The notes under the pieces are model-generated. The model searched no databases and was not told the DNA's origin. It saw nothing but the letters and a program-made list of their open reading frames with translations. The position numbers and the translations under genes are program-made. Shown piece by piece: positions 19,266 to 28,036 of a stretch of 64,000 nucleotides of DNA (position 1 is the stretch's first letter; each line of letters opens with the position of its first letter). This DNA is from Roseibium denhamense (GTDB lineage Bacteria; Pseudomonadota; Alphaproteobacteria; Rhizobiales; Stappiaceae). The DNA lies in NCBI RefSeq assembly GCF_009711415.1, contig NZ_SMLZ01000115.1, positions 189,543 to 253,542 on the forward strand, in the 5' to 3' direction.

Positions 19266-19871
19266 GTGAGCGAACCGCAGACAAACAACGATATGTCCCG
19301 CAGCAACCGCAAAGTCGCTTTTGCCTGCGTTGGAATGTTTGCAACCATGGTCGGCGCGGCCTATGCCGCAGTGCCGCTGTATGACCTGTTTTGCCGTGTG
19401 ACCGGTTTCGGCGGTACGACACAGGTCGCCGAGACGGACGCTGACTATGTGATCGACCGTAAAATCACCATCCGCTTCGATGGCAACGTCAATCAGAACC
19501 TGCCTTGGGAGTTCCGTCCCGAGCAGCGTTCCGTGACCCTGCGCATGGGCGAGACGGGCCAGCTGGCGTATATCGCAACGAATGACAGTGCTGCACCGAC
19601 TGTCGGAACGTCGACTTACAATGTCTGGCCGCCGGCTGCAGGCATCTACTTTAATAAGCTTGATTGTTTCTGTTTCACCGAGCAGGTTCTTGAGCCCGGT
19701 GAATCGGTCAACATGCCGGTCGTCTTTTTTGTCGATCCGGAATTGGACAAGGATCCCGAGCTGGAACACGTCCGGGAAATCACTTTGTCCTACACCTTCT
19801 TCCCGGTAGACCAACCGGAACAACCTGTTGCAGCGCGGGCGGATGCTCCGGCGGCTGAAACGAATATGTAA
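19266..19871 (+). CDS. ctaG: Cytochrome c oxidase assembly protein (Cox11 type)
   Basis: CtaG/Cox11 delivers copper to the CuB site of subunit I. The 201-residue protein has an N-terminal anchor (VAFACVGMFATMVGAAYAAVPLYDLFCRVTGFGG, with the conserved Cys after the helix) and a periplasmic beta domain carrying YFNKLDCFCFTEQVLEPGES, the copper-binding C-F-C motif at about residues 136-138. The start is GTG 19266 with AGGGAGG seven bases upstream. It lies in the oxidase operon directly after the CoxF-like gene. Confidence 0.95.
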   Translation: MSEPQTNNDMSRSNRKVAFACVGMFATMVGAAYAAVPLYDLFCRVTGFGGTTQVAETDADYVIDRKITIRFDGNVNQNLPWEFRPEQRSVTLRMGETGQLAYIATNDSAAPTVGTSTYNVWPPAAGIYFNKLDCFCFTEQVLEPGESVNMPVVFFVDPELDKDPELEHVREITLSYTFFPVDQPEQPVAARADAPAAETNM

Positions 19872-19924
19872 GCAATTGGTGCGGATGTCCGCGCCTGGAA
19901 TGATTGTGTTTGGGGAGCTTGCCG

Positions 19925-20797
19925 ATGGCTGAGGCACATACCAAGAACCACGACTACCACCTTGTGGAACCGAGTCCGTGGCCGTTTATCGCGTCGGTCG
20001 GCGCTTTCGTCATGGCGCTTGGCGCGATTGGCTTTATGCGCGCCGCGCAGGATGACAGCTTCGTCCTTTTCGGCATCGACCTGACCGGTTGGGGTCTCTT
20101 TGCAATTGGCCTGCTCATAATCCTTTATGTGATGTACGGCTGGTGGCGCGACACTGTGAAGGAATCCCTCGAGGGGCATCACACCCGTGTCGTATCCCTC
20201 CATCTTCGATACGGCATGATCCTGTTTATCGCCTCCGAGGTCATGTTCTTTGTGGCCTGGTTCTGGGCTTATTTCGATGCGGCCCTGTTTGCGGGTGAAG
20301 CCATCAACTATGCCCGCGCAGAGGCGACAGGCGGCGTTTGGCCTCCGGAAGGTATTCTGACCTTCGATCCCTGGCACTTGCCGCTTCTCAACACCCTGAT
20401 CCTGCTCTGCTCCGGCACGACCGTCACCTGGGCGCACCACGCGCTTCTGCATGATGACCGTGAAGGCCTGAAGTGGGGCCTGACCCTGACCGTTCTGCTC
20501 GGCGTGCTCTTCACGATCTGCCAAATCTACGAGTACACCCACGCAGCCTTCGGCTTTAGTGGCAACATCTACGGGGCGACCTTCTACATGGCGACCGGCT
20601 TCCACGGCTTCCACGTGTTCGTTGGAACCGTCTTCCTGGCCGTCTGCCTGTTCCGTGCGCTTGCTGGCCAGTTCACAGTCAAGAAGCACTTCGGTTTCGA
20701 AGCGGCAGCCTGGTACTGGCACTTTGTTGACGTAGTCTGGCTGTTCCTCTTCGTTGCCATCTACATCTGGGGCGCAGGCACACCGGCGCCTCACTAA
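19925..20797 (+). CDS. ctaE: Cytochrome c oxidase subunit III
   Basis: Subunit III stabilises the oxidase and carries bound lipid near the D-channel entrance. 290 residues, seven membrane helices, with [14 protein letters not shown] at the start, [47 protein letters not shown] and [28 protein letters not shown], all diagnostic. ATG 19925 was preferred to ATG 19904 because [12 protein letters not shown] is the usual N-terminus. A rho-independent terminator follows. Confidence 0.97.
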   Translation: MAEAHTKNHDYHLVEPSPWPFIASVGAFVMALGAIGFMRAAQDDSFVLFGIDLTGWGLFAIGLLIILYVMYGWWRDTVKESLEGHHTRVVSLHLRYGMILFIASEVMFFVAWFWAYFDAALFAGEAINYARAEATGGVWPPEGILTFDPWHLPLLNTLILLCSGTTVTWAHHALLHDDREGLKWGLTLTVLLGVLFTICQIYEYTHAAFGFSGNIYGATFYMATGFHGFHVFVGTVFLAVCLFRALAGQFTVKKHFGFEAAAWYWHFVDVVWLFLFVAIYIWGAGTPAPH

Positions 20798-20821
20798 GGG
20801 CCGTGGCAAGATAATTTGAAA

Positions 20822-20854
20822 AACGCCCGATCCGGATCCCGGCTCGGGCGTTTT
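20822..20854 (+). terminator. Terminator after ctaE
   Basis: AACGCCCGA (20822-20830) pairs with TCGGGCGTT (20844-20852), followed by TTTT within the arm and beyond. It lies 25 bases after the ctaE stop, and DUF983 follows 20 bases later, so read-through or a separate promoter must serve the latter. Confidence 0.8.
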
Positions 20855-20874
20855 GCTATAGGCGGGTAACCCGA

Positions 20875-21267
20875 ATGCACGACGACAAGGCCCATTACGC
20901 TCCTGTCAATCCGGTTCCGGCCGGACTGTCGGGACGGTGTCCGCGCTGCGGCGAAGGCAAACTCTTCGACGGTTTCCTGGCCCTGAAACCGTCCTGCACC
21001 AATTGCGGTCTGAATTATGATTTTGCTGACAGCGGCGATGGCCCGGCCGTCTTTGTGATCATGATCGTCGGCTTCATCATCGTGGGGCTTGTGCTCTTTG
21101 TTGAACTGTCGTTTCAGCCCCCTATCTGGGTGCATCTGATCCTGTGGCTGCCGCTGACTGTGGTCCTTGCCGGCGGCACCTTACGGCCGCTCAAGGGATT
21201 GATGATCGCCCTGCAATACCGGCATCAGGCAGCCGAAGGCCGTTTGGACAAACCGGACGAGACTTGA
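20875..21267 (+). CDS. DUF983 membrane protein
   Basis: A 130-residue protein with a zinc-ribbon-like N-terminus, CPRCGEGKLFDGFLALKPSCTNCGLNYD (C-x2-C and C-x2-C, about residues 22-49), and two membrane helices (AVFVIMIVGFIIVGLVLFVEL and WVHLILWLPLTVVLAGGTLRPL). DUF983 genes commonly sit between oxidase subunit III and surf1 in alphaproteobacteria, as here, suggesting a role in oxidase assembly; this is an inference from position. Confidence 0.9.
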   Translation: MHDDKAHYAPVNPVPAGLSGRCPRCGEGKLFDGFLALKPSCTNCGLNYDFADSGDGPAVFVIMIVGFIIVGLVLFVELSFQPPIWVHLILWLPLTVVLAGGTLRPLKGLMIALQYRHQAAEGRLDKPDET

Positions 21268-21282
21268 ATTGAGAAAGACCCT

Positions 21283-22068
21283 ATGGGCCGTATCCGTAAA
21301 CTGATTATCCCCGCAATCGCTGCCGCAATTGCCCTGGCGATCCTCCTCAATCTTGGTTTCTGGCAACTGAACCGGCTGGACTGGAAAAACCGGCTGATCG
21401 CGGCGGTGCAAGAGAGCGTGACGAAGGCGCCCGTTCCCGCACCGGGACCTCAAGGTTGGGATGCGCTCAGGAGCGAAGATATTCCCGACTACAAGCATGT
21501 AGAGCTGCAGGGCCGGTTTCTGCCGGGGGCAGTCTACTATTACATCGCGCTTACCGATGCGAAGGGCCTTTATGGCGGGCCCGGATACTTCGTCTACAGC
21601 CCTTTTGAAACGGATGCTGGCTGGCAGCTGATGATAAATCGCGGATTTGTGCCCGATTTTCTTGTGGAGGAGCAGCGGGACGTCATTGAGACACCCCCCG
21701 CCGGACGCCAGACGCTAACCGGCCTGATCCGAATGGGCGAAAAACCCAACTGGACGACACCGGACCCGGATCTTGATAAGCGGATCTGGTTCGCCCGCGA
21801 CACGGATGATATGGCGTCCGCTCTCAACGCGGCGGGTGAGATTGCGCCCTACAGTGTTGATCTTGATGCGGATCATACCCCCGAAGCCGGTGTGCCCCAG
21901 GCGGGCGAAACGATCATTTCCTTCAAGAATGATCATCTCGGTTACGCGCTGACATGGTTTGGCCTTGCGGCCACGCTGATCGGCGTGTTCCTGACTTACG
22001 CCGCGACGATCCTTTGGCCGCGGAAAGAAGGCACGAATGGCGACGCCGCAGAAAGCAATGGGCGGTAA
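21283..22068 (+). CDS. SURF1 family oxidase assembly protein
   Basis: SURF1 proteins help insert heme a into subunit I. The 261-residue protein has the expected two-helix hairpin: an N-terminal helix (LIIPAIAAAIALAILLNLGFWQLNRLDWK) with conserved WQ..R, a periplasmic middle with VELQGRFLPG, GPGYFVYSPFETDAGWQLMINRGFVP and a C-terminal helix YALTWFGLAATLIGVFLTYAATIL. It starts 15 bases after the DUF983 gene. The stop codon lies within a hairpin that belongs to the dispersed stem-loop repeat (22060). Confidence 0.94.
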   Translation: MGRIRKLIIPAIAAAIALAILLNLGFWQLNRLDWKNRLIAAVQESVTKAPVPAPGPQGWDALRSEDIPDYKHVELQGRFLPGAVYYYIALTDAKGLYGGPGYFVYSPFETDAGWQLMINRGFVPDFLVEEQRDVIETPPAGRQTLTGLIRMGEKPNWTTPDPDLDKRIWFARDTDDMASALNAAGEIAPYSVDLDADHTPEAGVPQAGETIISFKNDHLGYALTWFGLAATLIGVFLTYAATILWPRKEGTNGDAAESNGR

Positions 22069-22112
22069 ACCGCATCCGATTTACCGCCCATCACTGATTG
22101 ATTGCGGCTTGG
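22060..22112 (+). repeat. Dispersed 3'-end stem-loop repeat, copy D (partial)
   Basis: GGGCGGTAAA (22060-22069), which includes the surf1 TAA, pairs with TTTACCGCCC (22080-22089). The sequence after it, CATCACTGATTGATTGCGG, matches the linker seen in copies A and B. Stem 2 is not evident. The hairpin could also act in mRNA 3'-end formation for surf1. Confidence 0.6.
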
Positions 22113-22151
22113 CCGCGTATTCTTGCGCGTTTCTAACAAACGCCGGCTAGA

Positions 22152-22640
22152 CTAGGCGAGAGCGTCCAGGACGGCAGCTGCACCGGTTTTTGTGGCTTCG
22201 CCCGGGTTTTCTTCAACAGACAGGAAGGTGATTTCGCCGTCCTTGGCAATCAGGGCAAAGCGCTGCGAGCGCAGATGGCCGAAAATCGGGGCTGGGCCAA
22301 GGCCAAGACCGGCGGCCTCTACGAACTCGGCGCCCGTGTCCGCAAGGAAGGTGATGTTGCCGCCCGTGCTGGAGGCCTTGTTCCAGGCATCCATGACGAA
22401 AACGTCGTTGACGGAAACAACTGCAATCTCATCAACACCTTTCGACTTCAATGTGTCGGCATGCTCAACAAAACCCGGAAGGTGGTTCATGTGGCAAGTC
22501 GGAGTGAATGCGCCCGGAACACCAAACAGAACAACTGTTTTGCCTGAAGTCAGGTCGCCAACGGACATCTCGCCCGGGCCATCCGCTGTCATGGTCTTGA
22601 AAGTGGCCTCAGGCAACCGGTCCCCAACCTTGAGTGTCAT
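22152..22640 (-). CDS. Peroxiredoxin, Prx5 type
   Basis: Reduces hydroperoxides through a peroxidatic cysteine. The 162-residue protein has VVLFGVPGAFTPTCHMNHLPGFVE with Cys49 in the PGAFTPTCH motif that marks the Prx5 group, and the later DVFVMDAWNK and FLADTGAEF blocks. No other cysteine is present, so it must rely on an external thiol (glutathione/glutaredoxin or another reductant). The ATG at 22640, preceded by a GGGAG site, replaces a longer in-frame start with 73 unrelated residues. It lies beside the DsbD-alpha-like gene. Confidence 0.94.
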   Translation of the reverse strand: MTLKVGDRLPEATFKTMTADGPGEMSVGDLTSGKTVVLFGVPGAFTPTCHMNHLPGFVEHADTLKSKGVDEIAVVSVNDVFVMDAWNKASSTGGNITFLADTGAEFVEAAGLGLGPAPIFGHLRSQRFALIAKDGEITFLSVEENPGEATKTGAAAVLDALA

Positions 22641-22815
22641 TGCAATCTCCCTTGAATAAACAGCTGGGTAGAACACCGCAGCCCGACGCACAGATAGGGC
22701 GTCTTGGTGCCAAGGTCGAGACGGTAACACCAAACAGATTTGATTATGACGGTCAATTGCGCGGAAAAGCTGTAGCCGCCAAGCTGTCTGGAAGGACAGG
22801 GCTGCAAACCCGTTA

Positions 22816-23631
22816 TCAGGGTTGCAGCCAATCTCCCGGTATCTCGGCGACGTGTTCAACCGCGCCGTCCTGGCTGGTCATGACAACATTCAGCACGGAC
22901 CCGGATCCGGTTTTCGCAAGACCCTTTGTGCCCATGGACCACAAGCTGTCGGCGCCGTCCTGGCGGAGCGGCTTCGGCATGCCGATATAGGAGCCCTCGG
23001 GCCCGGCTGCAAAAACATCGATCTTATCGAGATTGGAATTGCGCACCCGTATCAAAAGGGTTTGCGGCTGCCCGGCCAGAGGACCAACGTCGATCTGGCC
23101 TTCGGTGGCTGCCTGCGGCACTGCGGACAGGTCCCGGCCGATCAGCGTTGCCGCCAAGCTGTCGGAGCGCATTTGCGGGGCAAGCGCAAGGGTCAGATCC
23201 GCGTCGCCGGGCACGCAGATTTCATTGCAGATACCGAAAAACACATTCATGGACAACGTGACCGGCTTGCCAGCCGTGGCGGGTGTGACCCTGATCGGCA
23301 GCACAATTCCGTTGTGATAGACGATCGATTGGGAAAACCCGTCATCATACCGCTCCGGCGCCGGATAAAGGATTTCCGCAGACCCCAGATTGACGCTTCC
23401 GTCAAACGACACTTGCGGCGGGATGCCGGCTTCACCGGGATGCTTCCAATAGGTGTGCCAGCCCTGATCGAGCAGGAACTCCAACCCGGCCTCATAGGTC
23501 CCGTCCGAGGCCGGACCGGACGCAACCAGACGCACGGCGCCGCCCTGGACTTCAGTCCAGTCGGTCATGGCGGCCCGGGCGGGCGCCAATAGAAGACCGA
23601 GAGCGAAAAAGAGAAAGGCAAAAATCTTCAT
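22816..23631 (-). CDS. Periplasmic DsbD-alpha-like (DsbC/DsbD N-terminal domain) protein
   Basis: A 271-residue secreted protein: signal peptide FAFLFFALGLLLAPARA, then a domain like the N-terminal part of DsbD, with GLEFLLDQGWHTYWKHPGEAG, LYPAPERYDDG and FFGICNEICVPGDADLTLAL, where C-x3-C is the redox pair region. The membrane and thioredoxin-like parts of full DsbD are absent, so it must receive electrons from another protein or act as a chaperone-like module. The ATG at 23631 follows a better signal peptide than the upstream in-frame ATG at 23670. Divergent from yqgE. Confidence 0.83.
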   Translation of the reverse strand: MKIFAFLFFALGLLLAPARAAMTDWTEVQGGAVRLVASGPASDGTYEAGLEFLLDQGWHTYWKHPGEAGIPPQVSFDGSVNLGSAEILYPAPERYDDGFSQSIVYHNGIVLPIRVTPATAGKPVTLSMNVFFGICNEICVPGDADLTLALAPQMRSDSLAATLIGRDLSAVPQAATEGQIDVGPLAGQPQTLLIRVRNSNLDKIDVFAAGPEGSYIGMPKPLRQDGADSLWSMGTKGLAKTGSGSVLNVVMTSQDGAVEHVAEIPGDWLQP

Positions 23632-23814
23632 GACAGGGTTAGTGCTACACGGGTTTCGCGCGAGCGTCATCGCACAAGTTGCCGGACATGGTCATATCGT
23701 CGTGACGCAGTTGTGAGCGCTTGCACAGCGCCTGCTGGAAACTATCATTAACAAGACCGGGCAAACCGGGTATGCTTTTAAACTCAGCTGTTGAACACAG
23801 AAGGTGAGGTGTAA

Positions 23815-24411
23815 ATGACCGGAGCTTTGACACCAGACACCCTGGAAGGTCAGTTCCTGATTGCGATGCCAAGCATGGCAGACAGCCGCTTCGAGCACTC
23901 CGTCATTTACGTGTGTTCCCATTCCGATCAAGGCGCAATGGGCCTAGTCATAAACCAGGTTGCACGCCACCTGTCATTGGAAGAGCTTCTTATTCAACTG
24001 GATATCGTGAAAGACGACGGTGCCATACGCCTCCCGCCGGAAGTGCGCGGCATGAATGTGCACAAGGGCGGTCCGGTTGAGGTGGAGCGCGGATTTGTCC
24101 TTCACACGGACGATTTCATGCTCAACCAGTCGACACTCTCCATCGGAAACGGGATCTGTCTGACAGCGACCCTGGAAATCCTGCGGGCCATGGCCGATGG
24201 TGCGGGCCCCGAGCATGCCATGCTGGCACTTGGTTATGCCGGATGGTCGCCGGGCCAGCTTGAAAGCGAAATTCAGTCCAATGGCTGGCTGACGGCACCG
24301 GCGGATCCGGCGATCATCTTCGATGGCGACTTTGAGACCAAATGGCGCCGGGCGCTCGGCTCACTCGGGATTGATCCGAGCATGCTGTATTCGGAACCCG
24401 GTCACGCATGA
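23815..24411 (+). CDS. YqgE/AlgH family protein (UPF0301)
   Basis: A 198-residue soluble protein with the family's opening [39 protein letters not shown] (about 8-46), a middle [15 protein letters not shown] and a C-terminal [17 protein letters not shown]. AlgH was linked to alginate regulation in Pseudomonas, but the biochemical function of the family is not known. ATG 23815 follows AGGTGAGGTG. Confidence 0.93.
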   Translation: MTGALTPDTLEGQFLIAMPSMADSRFEHSVIYVCSHSDQGAMGLVINQVARHLSLEELLIQLDIVKDDGAIRLPPEVRGMNVHKGGPVEVERGFVLHTDDFMLNQSTLSIGNGICLTATLEILRAMADGAGPEHAMLALGYAGWSPGQLESEIQSNGWLTAPADPAIIFDGDFETKWRRALGSLGIDPSMLYSEPGHA

Positions 24412-24641
24412 CACAGCGGTGTGCCGCTGCGTCAAATTCGGGCAAATCGTCTCTCCTGGACACAATTTGAAACAGATGCGACTTGCGCTTGAATGTTGTG
24501 GCGCGTAAGTCGCATATTTGGCAAGTTTGTTCCAAATCCGGCTGTTTTAAAGTAGGCTGGTGGTCTGGCGAAACGCTGGTGTTGATCTGGTTGTGCCGTG
24601 GGACCGAAAAGACGTGGTCAGAAAAAGAGGAAAGTGGCGCA

Positions 24642-26048
24642 GTGAAATACTGTAGTACGCGTGGCGAAGCACCGGTTTTGGATTTTTCCGATGTCCTTCT
24701 GCAGGGGCTTGCACGTGACGGTGGTCTTTACCTTCCCGAAACCTGGCCGCAGTTTACACCTGAAAAGATCGCCGGGTTCGCCGGTCAGCCTTATGAAGCC
24801 GTCGCCTATGAGGTGATCGCACCGTTTGTTGGCGATGAAATTCCGGAAGCCGACCTCAAGGCGATGATTGCAGAATCCTATGCCGGGTTCCGTCACCCGG
24901 CTGTGACACCGCTTGTCCAGACCGGGGCGAACACCTTCATTCTGGAACTCTTCCACGGACCGACACTCGCCTTCAAGGATGTCGCCATGCAGCTTCTGGG
25001 CCGCATGATGGATTATGTCCTGACCCGCCGCGGATTGCGCGCGACGATTGTCGGCGCAACCTCCGGGGATACGGGCGGCGCGGCCATCGAGGCGTTCCGT
25101 GGCCGTGAGCGCACGGATATCTTCATTCTCTTCCCCGACGGGCGCGTCTCCAATGTGCAGCGGCGCCAGATGACAACGCCGAGCGAAAGCAATGTGCACG
25201 CCTTGGCGCTTGCCGGCGACTTTGATGACTGCCAGGCAATCGTCAAAGGCATGTTCAATCATTTCTCCTTCCGTGACCGGGTTGCGCTGTCAGGTGTGAA
25301 CTCCATCAACTGGGCGCGGATCCTTGCCCAGATCGTCTATTACTTTGTTGCCGGGGCAGCGCTTGGCGCGCCGCATCGCAAGGTGTCCTTCACGGTGCCG
25401 ACCGGAAACTTCGGTGACATTTTCGCCGGCTATGCCGCCATGAAAATGGGCCTTCCGGTCGAAAAGCTCGTTGTTGCAACGAACATGAATGATATTCTGG
25501 CACGTACGCTCGAAACGGGCCGCTATGAAAAGCGCGGTGTGACTGCAACCATTTCCCCGTCCATGGACATTCAGGTGTCGTCCAATTTCGAGCGCCTCCT
25601 GGCTGAAGTTACCGGCCGGGACGGTGCGATTGTGCGGCAGATGATGAACCAGCTGGCACAGTCCGGCAGCTTCGGGATTGCCGGCGGGCCGCTGGCCGAG
25701 ATGCGTCAAACCTTCGGCGCTGGCCGGTGCGGCGAAGTGGAAACCAGCGCCACGATCAAATCCACTTTGGACGAGGCGGGCTATCTTCTCGATCCGCATA
25801 CCGCAATCGGCGTTCATGTGGCCAAGGCGCATGACGATGGAAAAACCCCAATGGTCGTGTTGGGAACTGCGCATCCGGCGAAATTCCCGGATGCTGTCGA
25901 ACAGGCGTCCGGTATCCGTCCGGAGCTGCCTGAAAATCTGAAAGACATGATGACTGCGGAGGAGCGTCAGCAAATTCTGGCGGCACAGCAGGATGTGGTC
26001 GAAACCTACATCGAAGACCACGCGCGCGCCATTGGGGCTGGGGTATGA
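24642..26048 (+). CDS. thrC: Threonine synthase
   Basis: ThrC converts O-phosphohomoserine to threonine, a PLP-dependent step. The 468-residue protein is of the long, bacterial-fungal type: YCSTRGEAPVLDFSDVLLQGLARDGGLYLP at the start, LFHGPTLAFKDVAMQLLG with the PLP lysine (about residue 113), ATSGDTGGAAIEAF phosphate loop and the second GNFGDIFAGYAAMKMGLPV loop. The start is GTG 24642, with AGAGGAAAG upstream; an ATG at 24483 would add 53 non-family residues. The homoserine kinase thrB lies 8 kb away on the other strand. Confidence 0.96.
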   Translation: MKYCSTRGEAPVLDFSDVLLQGLARDGGLYLPETWPQFTPEKIAGFAGQPYEAVAYEVIAPFVGDEIPEADLKAMIAESYAGFRHPAVTPLVQTGANTFILELFHGPTLAFKDVAMQLLGRMMDYVLTRRGLRATIVGATSGDTGGAAIEAFRGRERTDIFILFPDGRVSNVQRRQMTTPSESNVHALALAGDFDDCQAIVKGMFNHFSFRDRVALSGVNSINWARILAQIVYYFVAGAALGAPHRKVSFTVPTGNFGDIFAGYAAMKMGLPVEKLVVATNMNDILARTLETGRYEKRGVTATISPSMDIQVSSNFERLLAEVTGRDGAIVRQMMNQLAQSGSFGIAGGPLAEMRQTFGAGRCGEVETSATIKSTLDEAGYLLDPHTAIGVHVAKAHDDGKTPMVVLGTAHPAKFPDAVEQASGIRPELPENLKDMMTAEERQQILAAQQDVVETYIEDHARAIGAGV

Positions 26049-26052
26049 CTGT

Positions 26053-27342
26053 ATGGATGTAAAAACAACCAAACTTGAAAATGGCCTGACCGTCGTCACC
26101 GACCGGATGCCGCATCTCAAATCAGCGGCCCTCGGGGTGTGGATCCGCACCGGGTCCAGGGTTGAAACGCCGGACCAGAACGGCATCACCCACCTTCTGG
26201 AACATATGGCCTTCAAGGGCACCAAGACCCGCACCGCACGTGGCATTGCCGAGGAAATCGAAGCTGTTGGCGGCGAGTTGAATGCGTCAACAAGCATTGA
26301 GCATACCAACTACTATGCGCGGATCCTGGCGGAAGACATGCCGCTGGCGGTCGATCTTCTTGCCGACATTCTTCAAAATTCGACATTCGACCCGCAAGAG
26401 CTGCTGCGCGAACAGCATGTGATCCTGCAGGAAATCGGCGCGGCCAACGATACACCTGAAGATCAGGTGTTCGATCTCTTCCAGGAGGCAGCCTGGCCGG
26501 ACCAGGCCATTGGGCGCCCGATCCTGGGAACACCGGAGACGGTGCAGAAATTTGATCGCGATATGCTGAACAACTATCTGCGTGCCCGCTACCGCGGTCC
26601 GGACATGGTACTGTCCGCTGCCGGGGCCATCGATCATGACGCGCTGGTTGCTCTTGCGCGGGAAAAGTTCAGCGGCTTCGACAGCGCGCCGGTTGAACGG
26701 GAATCTCCGGCCAAGTATGCCGGCGGCGAGACCTTGCGGACAAAGGATCTGATGGAAGCCCAGGTCCTGATCGGCTTTGAAGGCAAGCCGTACAAGGCGG
26801 ACGATTATTATGCGATCCAGATCCTGGCATCCGTGCTGGGCGGCGGCATGTCTTCGCGCCTGTTCCAGGAGATCCGGGAAAAGCACGGCCTTTGCTATGC
26901 CATCTACAGTTTCCACTGGGCGTTTTCCGACACCGGGCTCTTTGGTCTTCATGCGGCAACCAGCCATGATGATCTTGCGGCCCTGATGCCGATGATCGCC
27001 GATGAGCTGATGGCGGCGACACAGACGATTTCCGAAGAGGAAGTTGCCCGCTCCAGAGCCCAGATCCGCGCAGGACTTTTGATGGCGCTGGAAAGCCCGG
27101 CGGCGCGTGCGGGTCAAATTGCCCGCCAGATACTCGTCCATGGCCGCGTTCTCGATCCGGATGAGATTTCCGCGAAGATCGAGGCGGTGACAGCGGCCGA
27201 TATCCGCCGCGTCGCAGCCGACACGTTCCTGGGCTCCGTGCCCACAATGACGGCAATCGGTCCGGTTGACGGCATCATGACGGCGGAAGAGCTGGCGGCC
27301 CGGCTGCAGCAACCGCCGGTCTTGCGCGCAGCGTCCATGTAG
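26053..27342 (+). CDS. M16 family zinc peptidase (processing-peptidase-like)
   Basis: A 429-residue protein with the inverted zinc motif HLLEH (H47, E50, H51) inside THLLEHMAFKGTKTRTA and the distal Glu in HVILQEIGAANDTPED; the second half has the GGGMSSRLFQEIREKHGLCYAIYS block that contacts substrate. It is similar to mitochondrial processing peptidase beta and to bacterial one-domain M16B enzymes. Cleavage targets in bacteria are mostly unknown. It begins 4 bases after thrC, an arrangement common in alphaproteobacteria. Confidence 0.94.
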   Translation: MDVKTTKLENGLTVVTDRMPHLKSAALGVWIRTGSRVETPDQNGITHLLEHMAFKGTKTRTARGIAEEIEAVGGELNASTSIEHTNYYARILAEDMPLAVDLLADILQNSTFDPQELLREQHVILQEIGAANDTPEDQVFDLFQEAAWPDQAIGRPILGTPETVQKFDRDMLNNYLRARYRGPDMVLSAAGAIDHDALVALAREKFSGFDSAPVERESPAKYAGGETLRTKDLMEAQVLIGFEGKPYKADDYYAIQILASVLGGGMSSRLFQEIREKHGLCYAIYSFHWAFSDTGLFGLHAATSHDDLAALMPMIADELMAATQTISEEEVARSRAQIRAGLLMALESPAARAGQIARQILVHGRVLDPDEISAKIEAVTAADIRRVAADTFLGSVPTMTAIGPVDGIMTAEELAARLQQPPVLRAASM

Positions 27343-27366
27343 GCGAGCCAGGGCGGGGGAACGCGG

Positions 27367-28005
27367 ATGTCACTGCTCAGGTCCGGCCCGCTGCCCGATG
27401 CCGAGTTGCTGATTGAGGCGGGGGAGCACTATTTGCGTCCGCCTGTCATGGGCGACTACAAGACCTGGGCCTCCTTGCGCCAGGACAGCCGGTCCTTCCT
27501 GACCCCCTGGGAACCACTTTGGCCGTCCGACGATCTCACCAAGGCCGGCTTCCGGCGCCGGTTGCGCCGGTATTCGCGCGACCGCAAGGAAGGCCGCAGT
27601 CTGACGTTCCTGCTGTTCCGGTCGAAGACAGATGAAGTTCTCGGCGGCCTGACCTTGAGCAATATCCGCCGGGGTGTCAGCCAATCCACAACACTTGGGT
27701 ACTGGATGGGCGAGCGGTTCGCCGGGCGCGGGCACATGTCCGCGGCGGTCGCCATGATATTGCCGTTTTGTTTCGACGTTTTGCGCCTTCACCGTATCGA
27801 GGCGGCGTGTTTGCCGAACAACATGCCGTCGATCCGTCTGCTGGAGAATGCTGGCTTCAAACGCGAAGGCTATGCGCGAAACTATCTGTTAATTAATGGG
27901 ACTTGGCAGGACCATCTGCTGTTTGCCTGTTTGGCGGAAGACAACGCATTACGCCCTCAACGCATTGAACCGAACGTCGAAGGTATCTTGAAAGAATTCT
28001 TGTGA
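27367..28005 (+). CDS. GNAT N-acetyltransferase, RimJ/RimL type
   Basis: A 212-residue protein with RPPVMGDYKTWASLRQDSRSFLTPWEP near the start, LGGLTLSNIRRGVSQSTTLGYWMGERFAGRGHMSAAVAMILPFCFDVLRLHRIEAACLPNN in the middle (acetyl-CoA loop FAGRGHMSAA at about 118-127) and SIRLLENAGFKREGYARNYLLINGTWQDHLLFA. This is the ribosomal-protein alanine acetyltransferase pattern (RimJ); other protein or small-molecule targets are possible. It follows the M16 gene by 24 bases. Confidence 0.88.
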   Translation: MSLLRSGPLPDAELLIEAGEHYLRPPVMGDYKTWASLRQDSRSFLTPWEPLWPSDDLTKAGFRRRLRRYSRDRKEGRSLTFLLFRSKTDEVLGGLTLSNIRRGVSQSTTLGYWMGERFAGRGHMSAAVAMILPFCFDVLRLHRIEAACLPNNMPSIRLLENAGFKREGYARNYLLINGTWQDHLLFACLAEDNALRPQRIEPNVEGILKEFL

Positions 28006-28036
28006 CATGCGCCACAACCCGGTAGTTCTCCGTCCC

